Below, in pieces: positions 52,157 to 60,140 of a stretch of 64,000 nt of DNA. The number at the start of each line of letters is the position of its first letter. Positions within the stretch are counted from its first letter, which is position 1. Source of the stretch: Pseudomonas sp. CCI4.2 (lineage in GTDB: Bacteria; Pseudomonadota; Gammaproteobacteria; Pseudomonadales; Pseudomonadaceae); assembly GCF_034350045.1 (NCBI RefSeq), contig NZ_CP133781.1, positions 813,001 through 877,000 of the forward strand, read 5' to 3'. Under the pieces are notes generated by a model. The model had not been told where the DNA came from and made no database searches. It saw only the letters and a list, made by a program, of their open reading frames with translations. The translations under genes were made by a program, and so were the position numbers.

Positions 52157-52591
52157 ATGCCCCACCCTCTAACGATCCCTTGCCCACACTGCAACGGGCT
52201 CAACCGCATTCCTTCCGACCGCGTTGGCGATCAGCCCAAATGTGGGCGTTGCAAGGAGCCGGTGTTGCTCAGCAAACCCTTCGCGCTGACCCAAGCCAAT
52301 TACGCCAGTCAGATCAAAGGTGATTTGCCGTTGTTGATTGATGTCTGGGCGCAGTGGTGTGGGCCATGCAAGTCGTTCGCACCGACCTTCGAGCAAGCGG
52401 CGATTCAACTCTCGGGCCGATGCCGATTGGCGAAACTCGACAGTGAAGCCAATCAGCAACTGTCCGGCCAGTTGAACATTCGCTCAATCCCTACCTTGAT
52501 CCTGTTTAAAAATAGCCGAGAAGTCGCACGTCAAAGTGGCGCCTTCCCCCTGTCCCAACTGCTGGCTTGGTTAAAAACCCAGGGCATTTAG
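52157..52591 (+). CDS. trxC: Thioredoxin 2 (zinc-binding)
   Basis: 144 residues from ATG 52157 (MPHPLTIPCPHC), with GGAA upstream; in-frame starts at 52118 and 52145 are possible. The N-terminal extension has two CxxC pairs, CPHC and CGRC, the zinc site of TrxC, and the thioredoxin active site WCGPCKSFAP follows near residue 68. It reduces protein disulfides in the cytoplasm under oxidative stress. Its location next to selO, also linked to redox stress, may be meaningful. Confidence 0.94.
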   Translation: MPHPLTIPCPHCNGLNRIPSDRVGDQPKCGRCKEPVLLSKPFALTQANYASQIKGDLPLLIDVWAQWCGPCKSFAPTFEQAAIQLSGRCRLAKLDSEANQQLSGQLNIRSIPTLILFKNSREVARQSGAFPLSQLLAWLKTQGI

Positions 52592-52721
52592 GTCATGGGC
52601 GGACAGGTTATGTGCACTGACTTTCCCGTAGGGCATTTCCGAAACCGCTTTTGCGCCTACTCATCGGTGCTTTTCTGCTCTAGCCTTGCGGACTCAAATC
52701 GAGCAATAGCCGGGAGCAGTC

Positions 52722-53132
52722 ATGACGTATGTCATCAGGGAAGGTGATCGCACAACCACGGACGGTTTCGTCATTCGCGCATCGGGCAAGGTCGTCGTGC
52801 AATCACGCAAGCTAGCGCGGATGGGTGACTTGGTGTGGTGTCCGGGGTGCGAGCGCGTCGGTTTTATCGCCGAGGGCAACCCGACCTATATCGACCACTA
52901 TGTGGCCGTCGCGACTCAGGGCCAGACGGTCCGGTGCGAGTGCTCGCCGGGTAGCCATCGCCTGTTGGCGAGCGCGGATAGCGTTCCGGCGGATATGGAC
53001 GCGACCGTCAGCATCCCTCCTGACTTGGCCGAGATTGCACACATTGCCGCCGAGCGGCTGTTGAGTGCCATTCAGGCCGGCACGCTGGGCGAACATCTGT
53101 TTTCACCGTTACGGCCACCCGCCGAAACCTGA
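52722..53132 (+). CDS. PAAR-domain protein
   Basis: 136 residues. The first 90 or so residues carry a PAAR-like fold: IREGDRTTTDGFVIRASG, ARMGDLVWCPGCERVG, EGNPTYIDHYVAVATQGQTV and CECSPGSHRLL. PAAR proteins form the sharp zinc-bound tip of the type VI secretion spike and carry effectors. Two extra cysteine pairs (CPGC, CEC) could form a second zinc site. The C-terminal 40 residues are helical and unrecognised. No vgrG or effector gene is next to it, so it is an orphan tip. GGGAG precedes the ATG. Confidence 0.78.
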   Translation: MTYVIREGDRTTTDGFVIRASGKVVVQSRKLARMGDLVWCPGCERVGFIAEGNPTYIDHYVAVATQGQTVRCECSPGSHRLLASADSVPADMDATVSIPPDLAEIAHIAAERLLSAIQAGTLGEHLFSPLRPPAET

Positions 53133-53138
53133 CCACTC

Positions 53139-53918
53139 TCAATGCGGCGAGGCGCTCTCCAGCAAGCTATGCAGCTCGACAAATTGCTGGGTCAGCTTGT
53201 GTCGAGGATCGAGGTAGATCAGCGGCGTATTAGCTTGATGCGACTCGCGCATTTTTACCGAGCTGTTGAGGTAGACCGGCAGTACCGGCAACCCTTCAGC
53301 GATTAACTCGTCGAGTATTTGTTGCGGCAGACTGGCCCGGGATTGGAACTGATTGACGATGATGCCTTCGATTTCCAGGCCCTCATTGTGATCTTCCTTC
53401 AGCTCCTCGATCTCTTTGAGCAGACCGTATAACGCTTGTCGGGAAAAGCTGTCGCAGTCAAAAGGAATCAGGACTCTATCGGCGGCTATCAACGCCGAAA
53501 CCGCGTAAAAATTCAGGGCTGGCGGCGTATCGAGATAGATACGGTCATAGTCCTCGTCTAACTCATCCAGCAGTTTGCGCAGTTTGTTTATCTTATGTTT
53601 GGCTTCAAGCTTGGGCTGCAAGTCTGCCAATTCAGCGGTGGCAGTGACCACGTGCAGGTTATCGAAAGGAGTTTCGTAGATATCGACCTTGTTTTTCTTG
53701 GCGAACGGCCCGGAAGACAGGGTTTGTTTGAAAAAGTCGGCGATTCCCATCGGGATATCGTCGCCGGTCAAACCCGTGAGGTACTGGGTTGAATTGGCTT
53801 GGGCATCAAGATCGATCAACAGCGTCCGATACCCTTCTGAGGCGCTGACGGCCGCGAGATTGCAGGCAATGCTGGACTTGCCCACGCCACCCTTTTGATT
53901 GAACACCACACGCCGCAT
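53139..53918 (-). CDS. ParA-family ATPase (orphan)
   Basis: 259 residues. Deviant Walker [15 protein letters not shown] at residues 9-22, Walker A' [15 protein letters not shown] near 34, Walker [10 protein letters not shown] near 149. This is the ParA/Soj type of positioning ATPase, without an N-terminal DNA-binding extension. No parB gene is adjacent, so it is not an obvious plasmid or chromosome partition locus; it may position another cargo. It is convergent with the PAAR gene, 6 bp apart. Confidence 0.82.
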   Translation of the reverse strand: MRRVVFNQKGGVGKSSIACNLAAVSASEGYRTLLIDLDAQANSTQYLTGLTGDDIPMGIADFFKQTLSSGPFAKKNKVDIYETPFDNLHVVTATAELADLQPKLEAKHKINKLRKLLDELDEDYDRIYLDTPPALNFYAVSALIAADRVLIPFDCDSFSRQALYGLLKEIEELKEDHNEGLEIEGIIVNQFQSRASLPQQILDELIAEGLPVLPVYLNSSVKMRESHQANTPLIYLDPRHKLTQQFVELHSLLESASPH

Positions 53919-54238
53919 AGGAAAAACTCCTTGGTTCTGAAAGAGTCCAGAATCGCCCGAGTCTATGCAAAGCAGGTCGCAAGGGCGAGCGATAGATCTA
54001 AGGACAGCAAAAGTGAGTAAAGAGTTACACCGTAAATCGAATGTCCTACATCACAATGTCAGAACAGAACATGAGTAAGCGTAGGAATAGACTGATGTAA
54101 ACAAGCTATTTGTAACAGAATTTGCTACTGATCATCCCCACCGGGATAATGTGCGCCACTGGGCTATATCGTCCCGCCAAGGTTGGCCCCGTTCGGGAAG
54201 CTGTACTAGAAGTAGTCCGAAGGGACGGGAAGACAATC
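53919..54238. promoter_or_regulatory. Promoter gap of the aryl-polyene-like cluster
   Basis: 320 bp, relatively AT-rich at 53990-54125, between the ParA-like gene and the first cluster gene. It must hold the promoter for the long plus-strand operon. I could not identify confident -35/-10 boxes or a regulator site. Confidence 0.4.
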
Positions 54239-54958
54239 GTGATCACCTTTAACATCGCACAGTGGCGTGCCTGGGCTCCCGGCCTGGAAACGATCGAGGA
54301 CTGGCAGCAGTGGAACAGTGGCCAGGCAACTGTCGACATCGGCGACACGGCGCCTGACGTCTCGTTCTTGCCAGCCATGCAGCGCAGACGCTTGAGCCGT
54401 CTGGCGCGGATGGCGTTTAGCGTCGGCTGGCCGCTGGCCGATGGTCGCGAGCAGCTGCCCCTTGTCTTCGTCTCCCGCCACGGCGAAACCCCGCGCACTT
54501 TCGAAATCCTTAGCGAACTGGCTGCCGACCAACCTTTGTCTCCCACACAGTTCAGCCTCTCTGTGCACAACGCAGTAATCGGCCTGTGGTCGATCATGCG
54601 TGGCGAAACCAGCGAAATGACCGCACTGGCTGCGGCGGGCGATGGCCTTGAACACGGCGTCATTGAAGTGGGGGCGCTGCTCGCCGAAGGGGCACCGGCC
54701 GTATTGCTTATCGTCACCGAAGAACAACCGCCCAATGCCTACGCCACGTGGGTGGACGACGTGCCCTTCCCGTATGCCGTCGGTTTGTTACTGACACCGG
54801 GTACAGACTGGCAACTGTCGTTGAACACCTGCGAGGAAAGCCTGCCCCGCATGCAACTGCCGCATGCCCTGAACCTGCTGCGCACTTTATTGAGCGGGCA
54901 CTCCTGCTGCCAACATTCATGGAAGAACCGGCTGTGGAACTGGCAACGACGACCCTAA
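54239..54958 (+). CDS. Ketosynthase-like (PF13723-type) protein of aryl polyene cluster
   Basis: 239 residues from GTG 54239 with GGGAAG upstream. The sequence resembles the short beta-ketoacyl-synthase N-terminal proteins that open aryl polyene clusters. FSLSVHNAVIGLWSI stands where true ketosynthases have the catalytic cysteine (TACSSS), so it is probably not a condensing enzyme; a structural or chain-handling role is possible. Its 3' end overlaps the next gene by 40 bases. Confidence 0.72.
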   Translation: MITFNIAQWRAWAPGLETIEDWQQWNSGQATVDIGDTAPDVSFLPAMQRRRLSRLARMAFSVGWPLADGREQLPLVFVSRHGETPRTFEILSELAADQPLSPTQFSLSVHNAVIGLWSIMRGETSEMTALAAAGDGLEHGVIEVGALLAEGAPAVLLIVTEEQPPNAYATWVDDVPFPYAVGLLLTPGTDWQLSLNTCEESLPRMQLPHALNLLRTLLSGHSCCQHSWKNRLWNWQRRP

Positions 54959-55746
54959 GCAAAAGCCGCGACGCCTACTATTGGCGCCTGCTGGCAACCG
55001 CCGTGAGCTTTACCCTTTTCGGGGTGGGCGGCCTGTGCCTGCGATTATTGATTTTTCCGGTATTGAGTTGCCTGCCAGGCTCCGCAAGCAACCATCGGCA
55101 ACGCGCACGACGTACGGTCAGTCAGCTGTTCTGGCTGTTCATTCGCTTTATGGCGCGTACCGGCGTGCTGACGTATGACGTTCAAGGTGCCGAGCGCCTG
55201 GGGCGCCCCGGACAAATAATCATCGCCAACCATCCGTCGCTCATCGACGTGGTGTTTCTCATTGGCCTAGTACGTGACGCCAATTGCGTAGTCAAACAGA
55301 GTCTGTTTCAAAACCCCTTTACCCGAGGGCCCGTGCGATCCACCGACTACATCAGCAACGACGGCAGCATGGACATGCTCGATGCCGCCGCCGCTGCGTT
55401 ACATAGCGGACAGACCTTGATCATTTTCCCGGAGGGCACCCGCACCCAACCCGGACAGCCACCGGCCTTTCATCGCGGTGGCGCCGCAATCGCCTTGCGG
55501 GGTGCGAAACTCGTGACCCCGGTGGTTATCCGAGTCAACCCAAGCACCCTGACCAAGGCCGAGCCTTGGTATCGAATTCCACAGCGGCGCTTTCACTTCA
55601 GTTTGAAAGTAGGTGCCGATATAGACCCACAAGCCTTTGCTGTGCTTGGCCCGGCGCCCGTGGCGTCACGCAAGCTCAACGACTACCTGCATCAATACTT
55701 CATTAAGGAGCTCGCCATAGATGAGCGATCTGCACCTGGAAATTAA
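54919..55746 (+). CDS. 1-acyl-glycerol-3-phosphate acyltransferase-like protein
   Basis: 275 residues from ATG 54919. One N-terminal membrane segment (LLATAVSFTLFGVGGLCLRL) and the PlsC-type motifs NHPSLIDVV (H-x4-D catalytic site) near residue 108 and FPEGTRTQPG near 170. In aryl polyene clusters such an enzyme attaches a fatty acyl chain to the lipid part of the product. It overlaps both neighbours (40 and 26 bases). Confidence 0.85.
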   Translation: MEEPAVELATTTLSKSRDAYYWRLLATAVSFTLFGVGGLCLRLLIFPVLSCLPGSASNHRQRARRTVSQLFWLFIRFMARTGVLTYDVQGAERLGRPGQIIIANHPSLIDVVFLIGLVRDANCVVKQSLFQNPFTRGPVRSTDYISNDGSMDMLDAAAAALHSGQTLIIFPEGTRTQPGQPPAFHRGGAAIALRGAKLVTPVVIRVNPSTLTKAEPWYRIPQRRFHFSLKVGADIDPQAFAVLGPAPVASRKLNDYLHQYFIKELAIDERSAPGN

Positions 55747-55981
55747 GCAACTGATCATCGATGCTCTGGGCCTCGAAGACATCAGCACCCAAGACATTGG
55801 CAACGACCAGACCCTGTTCGGCGAAGGTTTAGGGCTGGACTCGGTAGACGCGCTGGAACTCGGCCTGGCTATCCAGAAACACTACGGCATCAAGATCGAC
55901 GCCGACGCCAAGGATACCCGCAACCATTTCACCAGCGTCGACAGCCTAGCGGCGTTCGTCAGCGCCAGACGGGCGGCCTGA
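55721..55981 (+). CDS. Acyl carrier protein 1
   Basis: 86 residues. The phosphopantetheine serine is S41 in GLGLDSVDALEL. Acidic four-helix carrier. It starts 26 bases inside the acyltransferase gene. Paired carriers are usual in aryl polyene clusters; one normally carries the growing polyene. Confidence 0.92.
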   Translation: MSDLHLEIKQLIIDALGLEDISTQDIGNDQTLFGEGLGLDSVDALELGLAIQKHYGIKIDADAKDTRNHFTSVDSLAAFVSARRAA

Positions 55982-56005
55982 GGCATGATCACTCAAGAGC
56001 ACGTG

Positions 56006-56260
56006 ATGCAAACCCGCGAAGACATTTTTGAAACCCTGCGCACTGCGCTGGTCGAGCTGTTCGAACTTGAGCCCGAGCGTGTCACCCTGGAGTCCAACCT
56101 GTATCAGGACCTGGAAATCGACAGCATTGACGCTGTTGACCTGATTGATCACATCAAACGCAAAACCGGCAAGAAAATCGCTGCCGAAGAGTTCAAAGCC
56201 GTACGCACCGTCAACGATGTGGTCGAGGCTGTCTATCGCCTGGTTCACCCCGCCGCATGA
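56006..56260 (+). CDS. Acyl carrier protein 2
   Basis: 84 residues from ATG 56006, with AAGAG about 7 bases upstream; ATG 55985 is in frame but its only purine-rich box is adjacent to it. Phosphopantetheine serine S40 in DLEIDSIDAVDL. Different in sequence from carrier 1, so the two probably load different intermediates. It overlaps the next gene by four bases. Confidence 0.9.
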   Translation: MQTREDIFETLRTALVELFELEPERVTLESNLYQDLEIDSIDAVDLIDHIKRKTGKKIAAEEFKAVRTVNDVVEAVYRLVHPAA

Positions 56261-56802
56261 GTCGGCTGATCGGCCTGGTGCTGTTGCTGGCGGGCATGTT
56301 GTACCCGTTCGCCGTTTATTTCGGTCTGGGCCACATCGCGCCTTGGCAGTTCGCCTTGCTTCTGGGTTGCCTGTGGCTGCTCCGTGGGCTGACCGGCGAA
56401 CGAAGACCCGGCAGCCTTTGGATGGCGGTGGTTGCCATCGGTTTCTGCCTGTTATTGGGGGTCGTCGATAGCCCCGCGCTGTTGAGCTGGTATCCGATGC
56501 TGAGCAGCGGGTTCATGTTGATTCTGTTCGGCGTAAGCCTGATTTATGGCATGCCGATAGTTGAGCGTTTGGCACGCCTGACCGACCCAGAATTATCTGA
56601 CATCGCCGTCCGCTACACCCGCACAGTGACCAAAATCTGGTGCCTGTTTTTTCTCGGCAACGGGCTGATCGCGAGCGCACTGACCCTGTGGGCGCCGCTC
56701 AGTTGGTGGACGCTGTACAACGGATTGATTTCATACGGGCTGATGGGCCTGTTGTTTGCTGGCGAGTGGTTAGTACGCCAGCGTGTAAGAGGCCGCGCAT
56801 GA
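56257..56802 (+). CDS. Inner-membrane protein, COG4648-like
   Basis: 181 residues, about five membrane segments (for example LIGLVLLLAGMLYPFAVYFG and SGFMLILFGVSLIYGMPIVE). It resembles the COG4648 proteins found in aryl polyene loci between the carrier proteins and the acyl-activating enzyme. Its function is not established. It overlaps both neighbours by four bases (ATGA). Confidence 0.75.
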   Translation: MSRLIGLVLLLAGMLYPFAVYFGLGHIAPWQFALLLGCLWLLRGLTGERRPGSLWMAVVAIGFCLLLGVVDSPALLSWYPMLSSGFMLILFGVSLIYGMPIVERLARLTDPELSDIAVRYTRTVTKIWCLFFLGNGLIASALTLWAPLSWWTLYNGLISYGLMGLLFAGEWLVRQRVRGRA

Positions 56803-58478
56803 AGTGGATACCCCTTGAGCGTCTGTTGCTCGACGCTACACCGGGCCGTGACCTGACGCGAGCCCCCGCCCTTGATCACGCTCACTTTTTCGAACAAGCG
56901 CTGAGCCTTGCTGCCGGTTTACAGGCCCGAGGCATAAAGCGCTTGGCGGTGCATCTGGACGATGCGGGCGAGTTGGCCGTGGCGCTGTTTGGCGCCTGGC
57001 GTGCCGGGGTCAGTGTATTGATGCCGGCCGACATACAAGCGCCGACCCGGGCGCGCTGGTCGAGCGAGGTTGATCTGTGGTTAACCGATCAGGCCGAAGA
57101 CACGCGGTTGAACGATCTGCTGGCTGAACCGTTATCGCCTGCTCTGCTGAATCTGGACACGTGCAGCCTAAGCCTGTGCACTTCCGGTTCCAGTGGCGAG
57201 CCGAAGCTGATCGAAAAGCGTTTGCGGCAGTTGGCCAACGAAGTCGACGCGCTGGAGCGGCTGTGGGGCGCAGACCTTGGGAGCGCCTGCATCGTCGGCA
57301 GCGTCGCGACGCAACACATCTATGGCTTGCTGTTTCGGTTGCTGTGGCCGCTGTGTGCCGGTCGCACCTTTGTCCGCCATCAACTGCCATTCCCCGAAGA
57401 CTTGCAGCGCGCCAGCCAAGAACACCTGGCATTTGCCTGGGTCGCCAGCCCCGCCCTACTCAAACGCATGGGCGACAATCTGGACTGGCCGGGATTGAGC
57501 GCCGTGCGACGGGTATTTTCATCCGGCGGCGCCTTGCCGTCCGAGGCAGCTCAAAGCCTGCACCAACGCTTGGGACAATGGCCGACCGAGATTTTCGGCA
57601 GTTCGGAAACCGGCGGCATTGCTTGGCGTCAGGGCGACAACCTGTGGCAAGCTTTTGAGGGCGTGAACCTGAGCCAAGACAACGATGGCGCGCTATGCAT
57701 TGAGTCACCGTATCTGCCAACCGGGCACATTGAGCACACCGCCGACGCCATACGCTTCGCCAATGATGGTCGTTTCGAGCTGTTGGGCCGTCTGGACCGC
57801 ATCGTCAAACTGGAAGAGAAGCGTATTTCCCTGCCACTGCTGGAGCGCGCGCTGGAAACTCACAGCTGGGTTAGCGAGGCCCGTCTGGGCGTGGTTCAAG
57901 AGAATCGGGCGTCGCTGGGGGCGTTGCTGGTGCTCAGTCCGAGCGGCCTGCATGCCCTGCGCAACCAAGGTCGGCGGTCAATGACCGAGCGACTGCGCGC
58001 GCATTTGCGCCCGCACTGCGAAGCCATCGCCCTGCCCCGTCGCTGGCGGCTGCTGCGCCAATTGCCCTTTAACGCTCAAGGAAAATTGCCTCAGGCTGAC
58101 GTCGACGCCTTACTGCGCGCCCCTCGCCCACTGGCGCCCGAACTGCTCAGTGAGCAGCAGGTAGACGGTGAATGGCGCGTGGAATTGGTTATCCCGCCCG
58201 ACCTGGCGTATTTCAGCGGGCACTTTCCGCAGATCCCGGTGCTGCCCGGCGTGGTGCAAGTGGATTGGGCGCTGAGCCTGGGCCAACGGCTGTTAGACCT
58301 TCCGACCCGATTTGCCGGCATGGAAGTGTTGAAATTCCAGCAACTGGTACGCCCCGGCGATGAGATTTCCCTGACCCTGCGCTTCGATGCCGAGCGCAGT
58401 AAATTGTATTTCACCTACCGCAACGCCGATGCCCCCTGCGCCAGTGGCCGGATTTTGCTGGAGGCGGCGCATGCATAA
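56799..58478 (+). CDS. Acyl-activating (AMP-ligase) enzyme fused to a FabZ-like dehydratase domain
   Basis: 559 residues from ATG 56799. The N-terminal part (1-430) is an adenylate-forming enzyme with P-loop [14 protein letters not shown] near residue 127 and [14 protein letters not shown] near 263; it should activate the aryl starter acid onto a carrier protein. The last 110 residues are a hot-dog fold like FabA/FabZ ([20 protein letters not shown]): the catalytic histidine is present, but the usual acidic residue is Asp in QVDWAL rather than Glu. In E. coli aryl polyene loci (ApeH, ApeI) these are separate proteins. Confidence 0.83.
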   Translation: MKWIPLERLLLDATPGRDLTRAPALDHAHFFEQALSLAAGLQARGIKRLAVHLDDAGELAVALFGAWRAGVSVLMPADIQAPTRARWSSEVDLWLTDQAEDTRLNDLLAEPLSPALLNLDTCSLSLCTSGSSGEPKLIEKRLRQLANEVDALERLWGADLGSACIVGSVATQHIYGLLFRLLWPLCAGRTFVRHQLPFPEDLQRASQEHLAFAWVASPALLKRMGDNLDWPGLSAVRRVFSSGGALPSEAAQSLHQRLGQWPTEIFGSSETGGIAWRQGDNLWQAFEGVNLSQDNDGALCIESPYLPTGHIEHTADAIRFANDGRFELLGRLDRIVKLEEKRISLPLLERALETHSWVSEARLGVVQENRASLGALLVLSPSGLHALRNQGRRSMTERLRAHLRPHCEAIALPRRWRLLRQLPFNAQGKLPQADVDALLRAPRPLAPELLSEQQVDGEWRVELVIPPDLAYFSGHFPQIPVLPGVVQVDWALSLGQRLLDLPTRFAGMEVLKFQQLVRPGDEISLTLRFDAERSKLYFTYRNADAPCASGRILLEAAHA

Positions 58479-59205
58479 CCCGTGCGCGGTGATCCCGGTT
58501 TATAACCACGAACACGCGGTGTCTGCGGTCGTGCAGAAACTGTTAAGCGCCGGCTTGGCCTGCGTGCTGGTGGATGACGGCAGCAATCCGTGTTGCGCCG
58601 CTGTGCTGCAGACTTTGGCAGAGCAACCCGACGTCTATCTGTTGCGCCTATCTACCAATCAGGGCAAAGGCGGTGCGGTGATGGTCGGATTTCGCGAAGC
58701 GGCGCGTTTGGGATTCAGCCATGCGTTACAGGTCGATGCCGATGGGCAACATGACCTGCAAGATGTGGCGCTGTTTCTGGAGGCTTCACGCGGCCATCCG
58801 CAGGCGCTGATCTGCGGCTTCCCGCAATACGACGCCAGTGTGCCGAAGGGTCGTTTGTATGCACGCTATCTGACCCACGTCTGGGTCTGGATCAATAGCC
58901 TGTCGTTGCAGATTATCGATTCCATGTGTGGTTTTCGGATCTATCCACTGCCGCCGGTGCTCACCCTGATGGACTCTGTGCAGATCGGTCAGCGCATGGA
59001 CTTCGATACGGAAATCATCGTGCGCCTGTCATGGCGCAACCAACCCATGCGCTGGTTGCCGGTTCGGGTGCATTACCCCCAAGACGGTGTGTCGCACTTC
59101 CGACTGCTCCACGACAATGCGCTGATTTCAAAAATGCACGCCAAGCTGTTCTTTGGAATGTTGGCGCGGCTGCCATTGATCCTCTGGCGAAGGTGGCTAC
59201 CATGA
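58471..59205 (+). CDS. Family 2 glycosyltransferase
   Basis: 244 residues from ATG 58471, with GGAGG at 58460-58464. GT-A motifs: CAVIPVYNHEHAV, VLVDDGSN, NQGKGGAVMVGF and the metal-binding DADGQHD near residue 89. Related to dolichyl-phosphate mannose synthases, but without C-terminal membrane helices beyond a hydrophobic tail. It probably adds a sugar during assembly of the lipid part. It overlaps the next gene by four bases. Confidence 0.87.
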   Translation: MHNPCAVIPVYNHEHAVSAVVQKLLSAGLACVLVDDGSNPCCAAVLQTLAEQPDVYLLRLSTNQGKGGAVMVGFREAARLGFSHALQVDADGQHDLQDVALFLEASRGHPQALICGFPQYDASVPKGRLYARYLTHVWVWINSLSLQIIDSMCGFRIYPLPPVLTLMDSVQIGQRMDFDTEIIVRLSWRNQPMRWLPVRVHYPQDGVSHFRLLHDNALISKMHAKLFFGMLARLPLILWRRWLP

Positions 59206-60140
59206 GCGACACCAAACGGCATTGGGCCGACCACCGGGAACGTGGCAGTTTTTTGCTGATGAAACTGACCGCCTGGGCCGTGCGTCATCTCGGCCGGCGG
59301 GTACTGAGCCCAGTCCTGCACGGGATTGTTTTTTACTTCTTCCTGTTCGGCCGCGCCGCGCAAACAAGTGCTTGGCAATACCAGCAACACTTGGCCGACT
59401 GGAGCAACCAAGCGGCACTGCGCCCCACCCGCTGGCGCGTGTTCAAGCAGTTCATGGCGTTTGCAGACTCGCTGCTGGACAAGCTCGACATGTGGAACGG
59501 CACACTCAAAGTCGAACACATCGAAATCGTCGACCCCGCGTTATTACGCCAAGAACTGCGCGGCAAGCGCGGACAAATGCTGGTGGGTGCTCATTTGGGC
59601 AACCTTGAGGTCTGCCGCGCACTGGCCGAGCTGGGCGAGAAAGTCACCATGAACGTGTTGGTGCACACCAAGCATGCGGAGCACTTCAATCGACTGCTGG
59701 GTGAAGCCGGCGCAACCCATTTGCGTTTGGTTCAAGTCAGCGAACTGGACCCGGCGATCATGCTCCAATTGAGCCAACGCCTGGACCGTGGCGAATGGCT
59801 CGCCATCGCGGGGGACCGCGTTGCCCTGCACGGCGGGCGCAACGTGCAAGTAGACTTCCTCGGCCAACCAGCCCTGTTCCCACAAGGCCCGTGGCTGTTG
59901 GCCGGGTTATTGAAATGCCCGATCAACCTGATTTTTTGCCTGAAAGGCGCCCGTGGCTATCGAGTCATTCTCGAACCGTTCGCCGACGCCATTCAATGGC
60001 GCCGCAGCGACCGCCAGCAAGTAATCGCCGAACACACTCAGCGCTACGCCGACCGCCTCGGTTTCTATTGCCTTGAGGCGCCACAGCAGTGGTTCAACTT
60101 TTACCCTTTTTGGAAAACCCATGACGACCCAAGCGCTTGA
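59202..60140 (+). CDS. LpxL/HtrB-type lipid acyltransferase
   Basis: 312 residues. One N-terminal hydrophobic segment (LSPVLHGIVFYFFLFGRAA) and the catalytic HLGNLE (H-x4-E) near residue 131, with GDRVALHGGRNV near 202 as in the lipid A late acyltransferases. In this context it likely adds an acyl chain to the polyene lipid rather than lipid A. It overlaps the next gene by 20 bases. Confidence 0.87.
   Translation: MSDTKRHWADHRERGSFLLMKLTAWAVRHLGRRVLSPVLHGIVFYFFLFGRAAQTSAWQYQQHLADWSNQAALRPTRWRVFKQFMAFADSLLDKLDMWNGTLKVEHIEIVDPALLRQELRGKRGQMLVGAHLGNLEVCRALAELGEKVTMNVLVHTKHAEHFNRLLGEAGATHLRLVQVSELDPAIMLQLSQRLDRGEWLAIAGDRVALHGGRNVQVDFLGQPALFPQGPWLLAGLLKCPINLIFCLKGARGYRVILEPFADAIQWRRSDRQQVIAEHTQRYADRLGFYCLEAPQQWFNFYPFWKTHDDPSA

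Noticed and set aside
53139..53918. ParA-like gene as sign of a plasmid or genomic island
   Set aside because: No ParB, replication, integrase or attachment sequence is nearby; orphan ParA-like ATPases are common on Pseudomonas chromosomes.
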